DNA from: Candidatus Sulfurimonas marisnigri
GTDB lineage: Bacteria; Campylobacterota; Campylobacteria; Campylobacterales; Sulfurimonadaceae
NCBI RefSeq assembly: GCF_015265475.1
Contig: NZ_CP054493.1
Location: 1,922,001 to 1,986,000 of the forward strand
DNA length: 64,000 bases
Direction of reading: 5' to 3'
Shown here: positions 9,416 to 18,241 of the stretch, in pieces
Numbering within the stretch: the first letter of the stretch is position 1
Layout: each line of letters begins with the position of its first letter
The notes under the pieces: model-generated
What the model was told of the DNA's origin: nothing
The model's database searches: none
Seen by the model: only the letters and a program-made list of their open reading frames with translations
Program-made: the position numbers and the translations under genes

Positions 9416-11881
9416 ATAAAAAAGCTATTTTCTGCTTATTATCACCCTCAACTTGTAGAAACAATAGTTAAAGGAAATTTATCTGGCGGTTTAGCAGCAA
9501 ATATAATTATTCCTACCTTGGTGACTTATGTACTTTATAACACTATTCCAAATACTCAGATATTCACTTGGCTATTTTTAAACTACACAATATTTTCGAG
9601 TAGAGTTTTTTTTAACAAAAAAATATCTACTAATTTAAATATACATTTGTTTCATTTATCATTTACATCTTTTCTTTATGCTGTATTAGCATGGTTAAGT
9701 CTACTATACGGTGATGGAATTCACTTACTTTTTGCCGGAATGGTTATAGCATCTATTGCAGCAGGTTCCGTCATAACTGTGGTAAGCATATTTCATTTCT
9801 TTGTTATTTATGTAATTATTCAAATGTCTGGTTTAATCAGTGCCTTTTTATACTCTAATCAAGAGATCTTTTATATAAGTGCCATACTTGCAATTACCTT
9901 TAGTGTTTTTGTTATATCTAATGGTTACAAGCAGTACTCTTCTATAAAAGAGATGTTAAGACTACATGGTCAAATTAATGATTTGCTGGACAATGCAGGC
10001 CAGGGATTTTTATCATTTGATAATAATCTAATATGTGAAAGTAGTTTTTCAGCAGAGTGTAAAAAAATATTTGATTTAAAAGATATTGAAGGTCTTGATA
10101 TATCTCAACTGCTATTCAGTCAAAACATAAAAGATAAAGAGCTTTTTTGTGAGGGAATAGAGAGCGCTGTTAAGTGTGAAGATAAGATGATAAAAGATAT
10201 GTTTTTGTCTTTAATTCCAAAAGAACAAATTATAAACAATAACTCAATAAATATTGAGTGTAAAGCACTTAATAATAACAAATTTATGATTATTCTGACA
10301 GATATTACAAAAACAAAAATTCTAAAATCTAAAGTTGAGCACCAAACACATGTGCAAAATATGATTGTAGAGGTTGCTTCAAATAAAAATGATTTTATTG
10401 AGTTAAAAGATGCATTTAATAATTTTGTAAAAAACTTATCCTCTTATAAAGATGTCTCAACGAGTGAAATAGATAGTATCAGAAGGGAGCTACACACATT
10501 TAAAGGTGTTTTCGCACAAAAAAAGATGATTTACATACCCTCTTGCATTCATGAAATTGAATTAAAAATACGAAACATCTCTTTAAATAGTGAAATTATT
10601 TCTGCCATTATAGAAGCAAACTTACAAGATGAATTCAATAAAGATATAGCTGTTGTTAATTCTATTTTAGGTGAAGAATTTTTAAACTCTAAAAAAGCTA
10701 TATCTGTGGAGATTGAGTCCATAAATGAGATTGAGTCAGAATTAACATCAATTAGCTCTATCTTGGAGTATAGCGAACAAAAAAATTTAAACAATATTTT
10801 AACAAAAATAAAAAAATTAAAATACGAATCAGTTAAGAATATGTTGGATCCTTATATTTCACATGTAAAACAGTTATCATTAAAACTAGAAAAAGAGGTG
10901 TATGAGCTAGAGATAGAGGGTGATTCAACTATAAGAGTATCAACTAAAATTAAACCATTTATGACATCACTTATTCATCTTTTCAATAACTGTGTTGACC
11001 ATGGGATAGAAGACATTGACACCAGAGCTGATTTAGATAAAGATGATATAGGAACTATAAAATGTAAGTTTGAAGTTATATATGATGTTTTAGCCATACA
11101 AATAAGTGATGACGGGCAAGGGATAGATACAAATAAGCTATCATTAAATGCAATCTACAAAGCCTTTAATAGTGAGGAATACATAGCATTGATGAGTGAA
11201 GAAGAGAAGTGTAGTCTTATTTTCACTAATAAACTAAGCACCAAAGATCAAACGTCAATTGTTTCTGGTTTTGGGACAGGGATGAGTTCTATTAAAGATA
11301 ATTTGGAAAAAATAAATGGTACATACAGTATAAAAAATGAGCCTGGTGATGGTGTTACTTTTTCATTTTTTATACCACTAAACGAAGATAAAAATACAGA
11401 TTTTTCATATTTTAACAAGTGTGAAAATATTTGTGACTGTATCTCTGAACAAATTGGAATATTTATGAATGAGACGCTAAATATTGAAGTTATAAACACT
11501 AAAGAATTAACTAATCAAATTTTTGAGAATAAGTATGTTCAAGCTGAGTTATATGGTAGTTTTAATGGCAAAGTTATTATTGTTTTCTCTAAAAAAATCA
11601 CTAATTTACTTACTTCTACTTTAATTCCAGATGGTTTCAACGAGCAAGATAAGCAATGTCTTATTCAAGAACTTCCATGTGAAATACTAAATACAGTTGT
11701 TGGTCTGTCCATTCAACATTTTGATAAAAACTTAGAGAATACAAATCTATCAACTCCAATAAATTATGATAATTTCAGTTTAATGAATTTAGGAGAAAAG
11801 TGTAAAAATAAATTTATTAGAGAGATTGAGACATCCTATGGTAGAATTATCTGCATAGTTTTGGAAAAGGAAAATCAATGA
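9416..11881 (+). CDS. Membrane CheA-like histidine kinase fused to CheX-like domain
   Basis: Counting from the internal TTG at 9518, residues 1-145 hold several membrane helices and about 150-270 a PAS-like domain. An Hpt domain follows with the phospho-accepting histidine in HTFKG (His326), then a HATPase domain (N-box LFNNCVDHG near 490, DDGQGID near 530, GFGTGMSS). The C-terminal CheX/CheC-like domain (about 640-787) has E-I-L-N (Glu722, Asn725) and a proline 22 residues later, close to the phosphatase consensus. No CheW-like domain is seen. The open frame reads 34 codons upstream of the TTG as good protein sequence to an ATA at 9416, six bases after AAAGGA. No ATG, GTG or other TTG exists there, so AUA is the likely start. 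Its CheY partner overlaps the 3' end by an ATGA. Confidence 0.85.
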   Translation: MKKLFSAYYHPQLVETIVKGNLSGGLAANIIIPTLVTYVLYNTIPNTQIFTWLFLNYTIFSSRVFFNKKISTNLNIHLFHLSFTSFLYAVLAWLSLLYGDGIHLLFAGMVIASIAAGSVITVVSIFHFFVIYVIIQMSGLISAFLYSNQEIFYISAILAITFSVFVISNGYKQYSSIKEMLRLHGQINDLLDNAGQGFLSFDNNLICESSFSAECKKIFDLKDIEGLDISQLLFSQNIKDKELFCEGIESAVKCEDKMIKDMFLSLIPKEQIINNNSINIECKALNNNKFMIILTDITKTKILKSKVEHQTHVQNMIVEVASNKNDFIELKDAFNNFVKNLSSYKDVSTSEIDSIRRELHTFKGVFAQKKMIYIPSCIHEIELKIRNISLNSEIISAIIEANLQDEFNKDIAVVNSILGEEFLNSKKAISVEIESINEIESELTSISSILEYSEQKNLNNILTKIKKLKYESVKNMLDPYISHVKQLSLKLEKEVYELEIEGDSTIRVSTKIKPFMTSLIHLFNNCVDHGIEDIDTRADLDKDDIGTIKCKFEVIYDVLAIQISDDGQGIDTNKLSLNAIYKAFNSEEYIALMSEEEKCSLIFTNKLSTKDQTSIVSGFGTGMSSIKDNLEKINGTYSIKNEPGDGVTFSFFIPLNEDKNTDFSYFNKCENICDCISEQIGIFMNETLNIEVINTKELTNQIFENKYVQAELYGSFNGKVIIVFSKKITNLLTSTLIPDGFNEQDKQCLIQELPCEILNTVVGLSIQHFDKNLENTNLSTPINYDNFSLMNLGEKCKNKFIREIETSYGRIICIVLEKENQ

Positions 11882-12300
11882 TAAGCGTTATGATAGTGGA
11901 TGACTCATCAATAATAAGAAAGATATTCGCAAAAAACTTAACAGACATGGGTTTCACAGTTTCTGGGGTAGCTAAGGACGGAAGAGAAGCTATAAGTATG
12001 TATGAAAAACTAAAGCCTGATTTAGTAACTATGGACATAACTATGCCTATCTTGAATGGAATAGAGTCATTAAAAGCTATAAAAGCAAAATTTAAAGATG
12101 TAAAAGTGATTATGATCACTTCCCATGGTGAAGAAAAGTTAGTTATGGAGGCTTTATTAAATGGAGCAAAAGGTTATGTACTCAAGCCTATCACCCCTGA
12201 AAAAATACAACAGGCAATATATAAAATTTTCCCACAAGTAATTGATAATAATCAAACAAAACTAAATAATACCGATATAGGAATCATAACCCCTTTGTAA
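11878..12300 (+). CDS. CheY-like single-domain response regulator
   Basis: This 140-residue receiver has all catalytic residues: the acidic pair Asp8/Asp9, the phospho-acceptor Asp53 in TMDITMP, the switch residue Thr81 in MITSH, and Lys103 in LKPI. It has no output domain, only a short tail. The ATG overlaps the kinase stop (ATGA), so the two are translationally coupled. The likely circuit is Hpt to Asp53, with the kinase's own CheX domain as a possible phosphatase. It is probably a dedicated partner and not the main flagellar CheY, but that is inference. Confidence 0.9.
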   Translation: MISVMIVDDSSIIRKIFAKNLTDMGFTVSGVAKDGREAISMYEKLKPDLVTMDITMPILNGIESLKAIKAKFKDVKVIMITSHGEEKLVMEALLNGAKGYVLKPITPEKIQQAIYKIFPQVIDNNQTKLNNTDIGIITPL

Positions 12301-12370
12301 CATTAGTCACATACAAAAAAATATTAATGTCATATACTTCTTATTGTAAAACAAAACAAAAGGAAATAAT

Positions 12371-12559
12371 ATGTGTTTTAATGCAGGAAAAATAGATAGA
12401 ATAATTAGAGTTGTTGCAGGTTTAGGATTGATTGCTTATGGAATCATTACCGTAAATATGCTAGTTGCTGCTATTGGTGCGATACCTCTTTTAACAGGTT
12501 TAATTGGCTTTTGTCCATTTTATCCAATCTTTAAAATGAATACCGGTTGTAAAAAATAA
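12371..12559 (+). CDS. DUF2892 (YgaP-type) small membrane protein
   Basis: The 62-residue protein matches the DUF2892 pattern: N-terminal FNAGKIDRIIRVVAG, then two hydrophobic helices (about residues 12-28 and 30-47) with GLIGFCPFYPIF and a terminal NTGCKK. In other bacteria such proteins stand alone or follow rhodanese domains, often near sulfur or redox genes; the function is not established. AAAGGA lies just upstream of the ATG. The Crp/Fnr regulator gene that follows may control it. Confidence 0.85.
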   Translation: MCFNAGKIDRIIRVVAGLGLIAYGIITVNMLVAAIGAIPLLTGLIGFCPFYPIFKMNTGCKK

Positions 12560-12615
12560 TTACAATTTTTATTCCATAAATTCAGATATAATTTTCATCC
12601 AATAGGATGAAGATT

Positions 12616-13245
12616 ATGCAACTACAAGATTTCGATTTTTACGACGAATTGACAAAAGACGAACAAGAGCTTTTGCTCAAAAGCTTAAAGCCTATCTCTA
12701 TGGATGCCGGCAAAATTATTTTTTATCAGGGCGATACAACTCAAGATATACTTCTTCTTGAGGATGGTGAGGTAAGAGTATATATGCAAGGAGATGGAGT
12801 CAATGAAATCACTCTTTATAGTCTTCTACAAAATGAGCAATGTATTGTAAATACAACTTCAACAATAAACCAAATTCCGACAATAGGCTCAGCCATAACT
12901 ACTACTCCAATAAGAGGTTATCTTCTTAACAAAGAGCTTGTTATAAAACTAATGAGAGATAACTCCAACTACCAAAGCTATATGTTCTCACTTTTAACAT
13001 TGCGATTAGATAGCGTTGCAAGAGTTTTAGAGAATATTAAATTTAAACATCTTGATGAGAGAATCTATGAATGGCTTCAAGCTCAAAAGAGTCAAACAAT
13101 ACAAATAACACATGAAGAGCTAGCCAACTACATAGGTTCAACTCGAGTAGTTGTAAGTCGTGTTTTAAAAAAAATGGAGAGGGAGTCTCTTATAAAACTA
13201 TCCAGAGGTTATATAACTCTGATTGATGATACTTTAACCCTATAA
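12616..13245 (+). CDS. Crp/Fnr-family transcriptional regulator
   Basis: The protein has an N-terminal cyclic-nucleotide-binding-like beta barrel (about residues 15-125; IIFYQGDTTQDILLLEDGEVRVY is the classic pattern), a dimer helix and a C-terminal winged helix-turn-helix (ITHEELANYIGSTRVVVSRVL). It lacks the N-terminal cysteine cluster of Fnr, and the only obvious cysteine is in NEQC. The cAMP-contacting residues are not evident, so the signal is unknown. I place the start at the ATG at 12616 because AGGA lies eight bases upstream; an in-frame ATG three codons earlier overlaps that site. Confidence 0.88.
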   Translation: MQLQDFDFYDELTKDEQELLLKSLKPISMDAGKIIFYQGDTTQDILLLEDGEVRVYMQGDGVNEITLYSLLQNEQCIVNTTSTINQIPTIGSAITTTPIRGYLLNKELVIKLMRDNSNYQSYMFSLLTLRLDSVARVLENIKFKHLDERIYEWLQAQKSQTIQITHEELANYIGSTRVVVSRVLKKMERESLIKLSRGYITLIDDTLTL

Positions 13246-13281
13246 ATGCTAAAATCACCATAACTAAAAATGGAGTGGCAT

Positions 13282-15003
13282 GTGAAAGAGAGCTCAGAAG
13301 TATTAGCAAGAAAATATAGACCTATTAATTTTGATGAGCTTATCGGGCAAGAGACAATATCTCAAACTCTCTCACTAGCACTTGATTCAAATAGACTCTC
13401 TCATGCTTATCTTTTCTCCGGCCTTCGCGGGAGCGGAAAGACTTCTACAGCTCGTATCCTTGCAAAAGCTCTTATTTGCGAACAAGGGTTAAGCCATAAG
13501 CCTTGTGGGACTTGTCAAAACTGTATCTCTGCACTTGGAAATCGTCATATAGACATAATAGAGATGGATGGTGCATCATCAAGAAAGATAGATGACATTA
13601 GAGACTTAATCGAGCAGACAAAGTATAAACCGGCAAGTTCAAGGTTTAAAATTTTTATTATTGATGAAGTTCATATGTTAACCAAAGAGGCTTTTAATGC
13701 TCTTCTTAAAACACTTGAAGAACCTCCTTCTTATGTAAAATTCATTCTAGCTACTACTGACCCTCTTAAATTACCTGCTACTATTTTAAGTCGTACTCAG
13801 CACTTTAGGTTTAAAAGTATTGCTACGAATAAAATCATAAACCATCTTGCACACATTTTAAATATTGAGGGAATTCAATATGAAACAGACGCCCTAGAAA
13901 TACTGGCTAGAAGCGGAAGCGGAAGCTTAAGAGACACTCTAACTCTACTTGATCAAGCAATAATATACTCTAAAAATCATGTAGATGTTCGTACTGTTAC
14001 TGATATGCTTGGGCTTGTTGACCCTAAGTTTATTGGTGAACTTTTTGGAGCCGTATTCGCAAAAGATTATGCACGTCTTGTAGAACTCACAAAGGTTCTA
14101 GAAGATTATGAAGCAGAGATGGTTGTCGATGAGCTTATAGCATATCTTAAAGATAGGATGTACTCCAGTGACGCTTTATTCTCAACATTGGTTTTAGACA
14201 GGTTTTTTAGAATTTTAAGTGAGTCAAAATATCTATTTAGTATAAATGCTGATGGCTCGTTTGTATTATCACTTATATTTTTCAAGATGATTGAAGCTCT
14301 TCGTATAAAAGAGGTTGACCAAATGATTGAGTCTCTTCAAAAAGAGATTAGTAGACCTGCTATTGCTGTATCTGTACCTGAACCTACTCAAGAGGTAGAG
14401 ACTCCATATATGGCTGCAGCACAGACATTTGAAGATGAAATACAAACTCCAAATATAGAAACTGAAATAGCTCCAGCAGTACAAGATAGAGTTCTACATG
14501 TAGAAGTAGATCCTAATCTAAAGGTATTCCAAGAGCTGATAGCAAAAATCAAAGACAGAAGTTTTGAGCTTGGTGAGTGTTTTGAAAAAAGTATTAGTTT
14601 TATATCTTATAGAGATAGTATTTTAACTTGGGAGAGTTGTGCCAATGAGGAGTGCAAGAAAGCTTTGACACACGGCTACTCGGCTATTAAACAGCTTGTT
14701 AGAGAAATATTCGGATTTGAGACAAAAATCAAACATGAAGCCTGTAGAAAAACTACTCAAGAGCTATATGCAGAACCTGAAAAAGAAACACAAACTATTG
14801 AACAACCAACAATGCAACATACTCAGAGTACCTCAATGGTAGAAGATGCGGAAATAGGCGGAAGTGCCAGCTGTGTAACAAGCTGTGAAAGTAGTGACTC
14901 TTCAAAAGAGATAGATGCTGTACAAATGAAAGATGAGCCTATGGTTCAAAAAGCAGTAGAGTTATTTGAAGCTAAGAAGATGACAATTCAGTCTAAAATT
15001 TAA
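13282..15003 (+). CDS. dnaX: DNA polymerase III subunit gamma/tau
   Basis: DnaX is the clamp-loader ATPase of the replisome. The AAA+ module shows LARKYRP, the P-loop GLRGSGKTSTA, a four-cysteine zinc site (CEQGLSHKPCGTCQNC) and the DEVH Walker B. Domain III extends to about residue 360, and a low-complexity, glutamate/threonine-rich C-terminal region probably contains the tau contacts. I place the start at GTG 13282, with GGAG six bases upstream; an ATG four codons earlier would leave no room for that site. I could not identify a frameshift signal for a separate gamma form. The end overlaps the convergent kinase gene by four bases. Confidence 0.94.
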   Translation: MKESSEVLARKYRPINFDELIGQETISQTLSLALDSNRLSHAYLFSGLRGSGKTSTARILAKALICEQGLSHKPCGTCQNCISALGNRHIDIIEMDGASSRKIDDIRDLIEQTKYKPASSRFKIFIIDEVHMLTKEAFNALLKTLEEPPSYVKFILATTDPLKLPATILSRTQHFRFKSIATNKIINHLAHILNIEGIQYETDALEILARSGSGSLRDTLTLLDQAIIYSKNHVDVRTVTDMLGLVDPKFIGELFGAVFAKDYARLVELTKVLEDYEAEMVVDELIAYLKDRMYSSDALFSTLVLDRFFRILSESKYLFSINADGSFVLSLIFFKMIEALRIKEVDQMIESLQKEISRPAIAVSVPEPTQEVETPYMAAAQTFEDEIQTPNIETEIAPAVQDRVLHVEVDPNLKVFQELIAKIKDRSFELGECFEKSISFISYRDSILTWESCANEECKKALTHGYSAIKQLVREIFGFETKIKHEACRKTTQELYAEPEKETQTIEQPTMQHTQSTSMVEDAEIGGSASCVTSCESSDSSKEIDAVQMKDEPMVQKAVELFEAKKMTIQSKI

Positions 15004-16394
15004 CTCTTTAGCATCTCTTTTATACTAAAACTAAAAACAGAACCTTTGGCAAACTCTGACTCAATTTCAAGGTTAGAGTTTAGTGATTTTAAAATATAAC
15101 TGACCATAGCTAAACCTATCCCCATAGAGTTGTCCCAACTATTTTTGTCAACTCTGTAAAATTTACTCGTCACCTTATCCAGATGCTCCTCTTTTATTCC
15201 TATTCCACTGTCTTGAATTGATATTTTTTCATCTTTTAATATTATTTTCACATCACCACTTGAGTATTTCATAGCATTATCAACAAGGTTTATTAACACA
15301 AGTTCTAGCATTGTCTTATCACTAAAAACTATCACCTCATCCGCTTCAACAATAATGTCTCTATCTTTATATTTTGAAGATTGGTTAAATGAAACTTCAT
15401 TACACAAATCTTTTAAGTCAAACTCGCTGTTATTGATAGTCAAATCACCATTATCTAGTTTTACAGATAGAGCTAATCTGTCTAACATTTTAGATATTTT
15501 GTCACCGTTTGAGCTAATCTTTTCCAAAAACTTATCACGAATTTTCGGTGGCATATCTGCATCTTCTCTAATAGTTTGAGCATAGCCCATAATAGATGCA
15601 ATTGGATTTTTAAACTCATGAGAGAGTGCCGACAAAATATCGTTTCTTTGTTTATTTATCAGCCTGAGCTTAGCTATGTTTTTTATTTTCTTTTTATCAT
15701 TTTTTGCAAGTTTTTTTACTAAATTTTTTAAAAGTAGTGAAATCTGCAAAAACTCATAAAAATATTCAATCTTTATAGCAGCATTATAGTTTTTATTTGA
15801 TATTTCATCTAAATAGTTTGTTATTTGTGAAATATCATAAACCACCCTTTCACTCATTTTTTTTGAAATAAAAGTAGCAATTAAAATAATTCCAATAAAG
15901 ACAAAAAATAGTTTTATCCATAATGAGTAAAAATCATCCATTATTTGAGCCAAACTCATAGATAGTCTAATATAAATTGTCTCATTGTTAAATTGGGTTT
16001 TTTTAGCAACGTATAAAAAATCAACTTTTAGTGTTTTAGAGTACCTTGTTATATCAGCAAATTTTTCTGAGTTGGCCTTCATAATCTCATATCTGTTACC
16101 ATGGTTATCCATACTGTTCTTATCTGTATTAGACTCAGCTATCACAACACCCTCAGCATTTACAATTGTTATTCTAAGAGAAGTTTTATCATGCACTTTT
16201 GCTATAAATTTATCTAGGTTTACTATCTTATCCAACTCTAATTCCATTAAATCAATAGAGTGTTCAAGATGATTTTTATTGTTCCCTATAATTACAGATC
16301 TTAATGCCATATAACTAATAAGAGATGTAACAAGAAGAGCACCAACAAAAAGAGCTAAAAATTTAATTATAAATATCTGATGTATTTTTAGCAC
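15000..16394 (-). CDS. Sensor histidine kinase (PhoR/EnvZ class)
   Basis: The 464-residue kinase has membrane helices at residues 10-30 and 157-178. The periplasmic sensor of about 125 residues between them contains a stretch (residues 72-87) like a single-Cache fold. A linker leads to the HisKA domain with His259 in SHEFKNP, and the HATPase domain has N-box NLVDNAMKYS and G-box DSGIGI. The start is a GTG overlapping the response regulator by seven bases, so they form one operon. The signal is unknown. Genes downstream run convergently, ending at dnaX. Confidence 0.92.
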   Translation of the reverse strand: MLKIHQIFIIKFLALFVGALLVTSLISYMALRSVIIGNNKNHLEHSIDLMELELDKIVNLDKFIAKVHDKTSLRITIVNAEGVVIAESNTDKNSMDNHGNRYEIMKANSEKFADITRYSKTLKVDFLYVAKKTQFNNETIYIRLSMSLAQIMDDFYSLWIKLFFVFIGIILIATFISKKMSERVVYDISQITNYLDEISNKNYNAAIKIEYFYEFLQISLLLKNLVKKLAKNDKKKIKNIAKLRLINKQRNDILSALSHEFKNPIASIMGYAQTIREDADMPPKIRDKFLEKISSNGDKISKMLDRLALSVKLDNGDLTINNSEFDLKDLCNEVSFNQSSKYKDRDIIVEADEVIVFSDKTMLELVLINLVDNAMKYSSGDVKIILKDEKISIQDSGIGIKEEHLDKVTSKFYRVDKNSWDNSMGIGLAMVSYILKSLNSNLEIESEFAKGSVFSFSIKEMLKS

Positions 16395-17062
16395 AACTTA
16401 TACCCAACTCCCCGTACAGTCTGTATATAGTCTTTAGTCTTATCTGGATCAATCTTCTCTTTAAGACGATTTATCGCAACATTTACAGTCTTATACTGAT
16501 ATTCTTCACTGTCTCCCCAGACATTTAGTAAAAGATGGTCACGATCAAGAACCATATTTTTATTTAAAATAAATTCACAAAGAAGATTGAATTCTAATTT
16601 TGTAATATCAATATTTTTTCCATCAACGCTAAGCGTTCTTGAGCTTTTATCCAAAAAAAGATCTCTGTGTGATAAATTACCTTCCTCTATTTTTTTGCCT
16701 GTTCTGCGCAACATTGCTTTAACACGCAGGAGCAACTCTTTCATGTTAAAAGGTTTAGTAATATAGTCATCACCTCCTCTTAAAAATCCCTCTTCTATAT
16801 CAGAGTCTCTATTTTTTGCACTTAGGTAAATAACTGGGGTAGTAATCCCATCTTTTCTGAGTTCTTGCACAAACTCACTTCCCTCAACACCTGGAAGATT
16901 TCTGTCCATTATTAGCAGGTCAATCTCCTCTTCATCGAGTATTTGAGCTACTGTTTTCGTATTTAAAAAACCTATTACTTCATAACCTTCTTTTTCTAAG
17001 TTATACTCCAATAATTCTAGTAAATCCTCTTCGTCATCTACAATGACAATTTTTGCACTCAT
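16388..17062 (-). CDS. OmpR/PhoB-family response regulator
   Basis: The 224-residue protein has a receiver with acidic residues Asp9/Asp10, phospho-acceptor Asp53 (IMDRNLPG) and the lysine in TKPFNM. A winged-helix DNA-binding domain follows (residues 125-224, ending TVRGVGYKLC). AGGA lies upstream of the ATG. It is the first gene of the two-component operon, and the kinase follows with a seven-base overlap. The target genes cannot be told from the window. Confidence 0.93.
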   Translation of the reverse strand: MSAKIVIVDDEEDLLELLEYNLEKEGYEVIGFLNTKTVAQILDEEEIDLLIMDRNLPGVEGSEFVQELRKDGITTPVIYLSAKNRDSDIEEGFLRGGDDYITKPFNMKELLLRVKAMLRRTGKKIEEGNLSHRDLFLDKSSRTLSVDGKNIDITKLEFNLLCEFILNKNMVLDRDHLLLNVWGDSEEYQYKTVNVAINRLKEKIDPDKTKDYIQTVRGVGYKLC

Positions 17063-17195
17063 TACTTTTCCTAAAATTTTATATTTATTATTGTACCCTA
17101 ATGTTGGTATGGTTTAACTACAAAGTTGTAATAATAAATTTTTATAGTAAGTAAAGCAAAATTAATTTATAATGGTAGCAAACAGGAGGGTTGTT

Positions 17196-17651
17196 ATGTT
17201 TATTTCGTCTTATAATACATATATTAATACCAACTCTTCCGATAGAACTGAAAAATTTAGAGAAGACCATTCTAAAGATGAATTTAAATCTTTTAACTTA
17301 AAATCTTTACCCAACTCCACTATAGACTCTTCTTCAAATAAGAATCTCCCTGTAGATTATGTTTCAAACTATAAATCATTTAACAATCAGCAAAAACTAC
17401 AAGAGCAAATAAAAAGTCAAGATGAAATAAAATATACAAAAATAAAAGATATTAAAAATGCAAAGGTGGCTTATGAAGATAATTCTAAGATGTTTTCACT
17501 CTCAAGAAAACCAACTGCTTCTCTAGACCAGACACCAAAGATAGATAAAGATATACCTAAAAGTATTCAAGAGTTAAAAGAGAGTGAACTGCGACACATA
17601 ATGGTAAATACATATACAGCTAATGATAAGTATTACCAATTAACAGCTTAA
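17196..17651 (+). CDS. Hypothetical protein
   Basis: This 151-residue, very polar protein is rich in Ser, Asn, Lys and Asp, with no signal peptide, membrane helix or recognised domain. Much of it looks disordered, with short helices near the C terminus (IQELKESELRHIMVNTY). I place the start at ATG 17196 because a full AGGAGG lies six bases upstream; the open frame itself begins eight codons earlier. The strong ribosome binding site argues that it is really expressed. Confidence 0.6.
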   Translation: MFISSYNTYINTNSSDRTEKFREDHSKDEFKSFNLKSLPNSTIDSSSNKNLPVDYVSNYKSFNNQQKLQEQIKSQDEIKYTKIKDIKNAKVAYEDNSKMFSLSRKPTASLDQTPKIDKDIPKSIQELKESELRHIMVNTYTANDKYYQLTA

Positions 17652-17662
17652 ATACTTTTTAT

Positions 17663-18238
17663 TTATACAAAACTTACATCTACAAGAGTTAAACAAAACA
17701 GTACCTCTTTATTGTTTAACTCAATTGCTTGAACAGCCTGATTTAAGGTAAATCCTGTTGTTATGATATCATCGACTAAAATAACATTTTTCTCTTTAAA
17801 GTTTTTCAATTCAAAATTTCTTGGATTTAACAATCTAAATTCTCTACTCTTGCCTGAATATGAAACTCTATTATTAGCCCTTAATTTATTAACCTTAGGT
17901 TTTATATATTTACATGAAAGAGACTTATTTAAAATTGCTGTATGTGAATACCCGCTTTTCACATGGTCATCAATTGCTACTGAAGCTACAGGATACTCAA
18001 ATTCAAATTCTGATGCAAATTTTAATAAAGAATTTTTTGCCAATATAGAGTATATATAAAAACCTAAATCCGTATGTTTTGTATGCAATAAATTTTTTAT
18101 TTCACTGTATTTATAAAAAGAGATTACTTCAATATTATTTAAAATTTTTCGTTTGTAGATTGAGGGAGTTAGAAAAGTAGTTTGACATGTAGAACATATG
18201 TGTGCAAAAGATAAACTTTCACACAACATACATCTCAT
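17663..18238 (-). CDS. comF: ComF-family phosphoribosyltransferase-like protein
   Basis: ComF proteins are needed for DNA uptake and transformation in several bacteria. The 191-residue product has the N-terminal zinc ribbon (two C-x2-C pairs, MRCMLC and ICSTC) and a C-terminal phosphoribosyltransferase fold with the PRPP-binding loop VILVDDIITTGFT at about 151-163. The actual reaction is unknown. lepA ends four bases upstream on the same strand, so this gene is the tail of the prs-lepA-comF group. Confidence 0.88.
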   Translation of the reverse strand: MRCMLCESLSFAHICSTCQTTFLTPSIYKRKILNNIEVISFYKYSEIKNLLHTKHTDLGFYIYSILAKNSLLKFASEFEFEYPVASVAIDDHVKSGYSHTAILNKSLSCKYIKPKVNKLRANNRVSYSGKSREFRLLNPRNFELKNFKEKNVILVDDIITTGFTLNQAVQAIELNNKEVLFCLTLVDVSFV

Positions 18239-18241
18239 GGT

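Noticed and set aside
13282-15003. Programmed frameshift making a separate gamma subunit of DnaX
   Set aside because: I found no convincing slippery A-run followed by a stem in the expected place.
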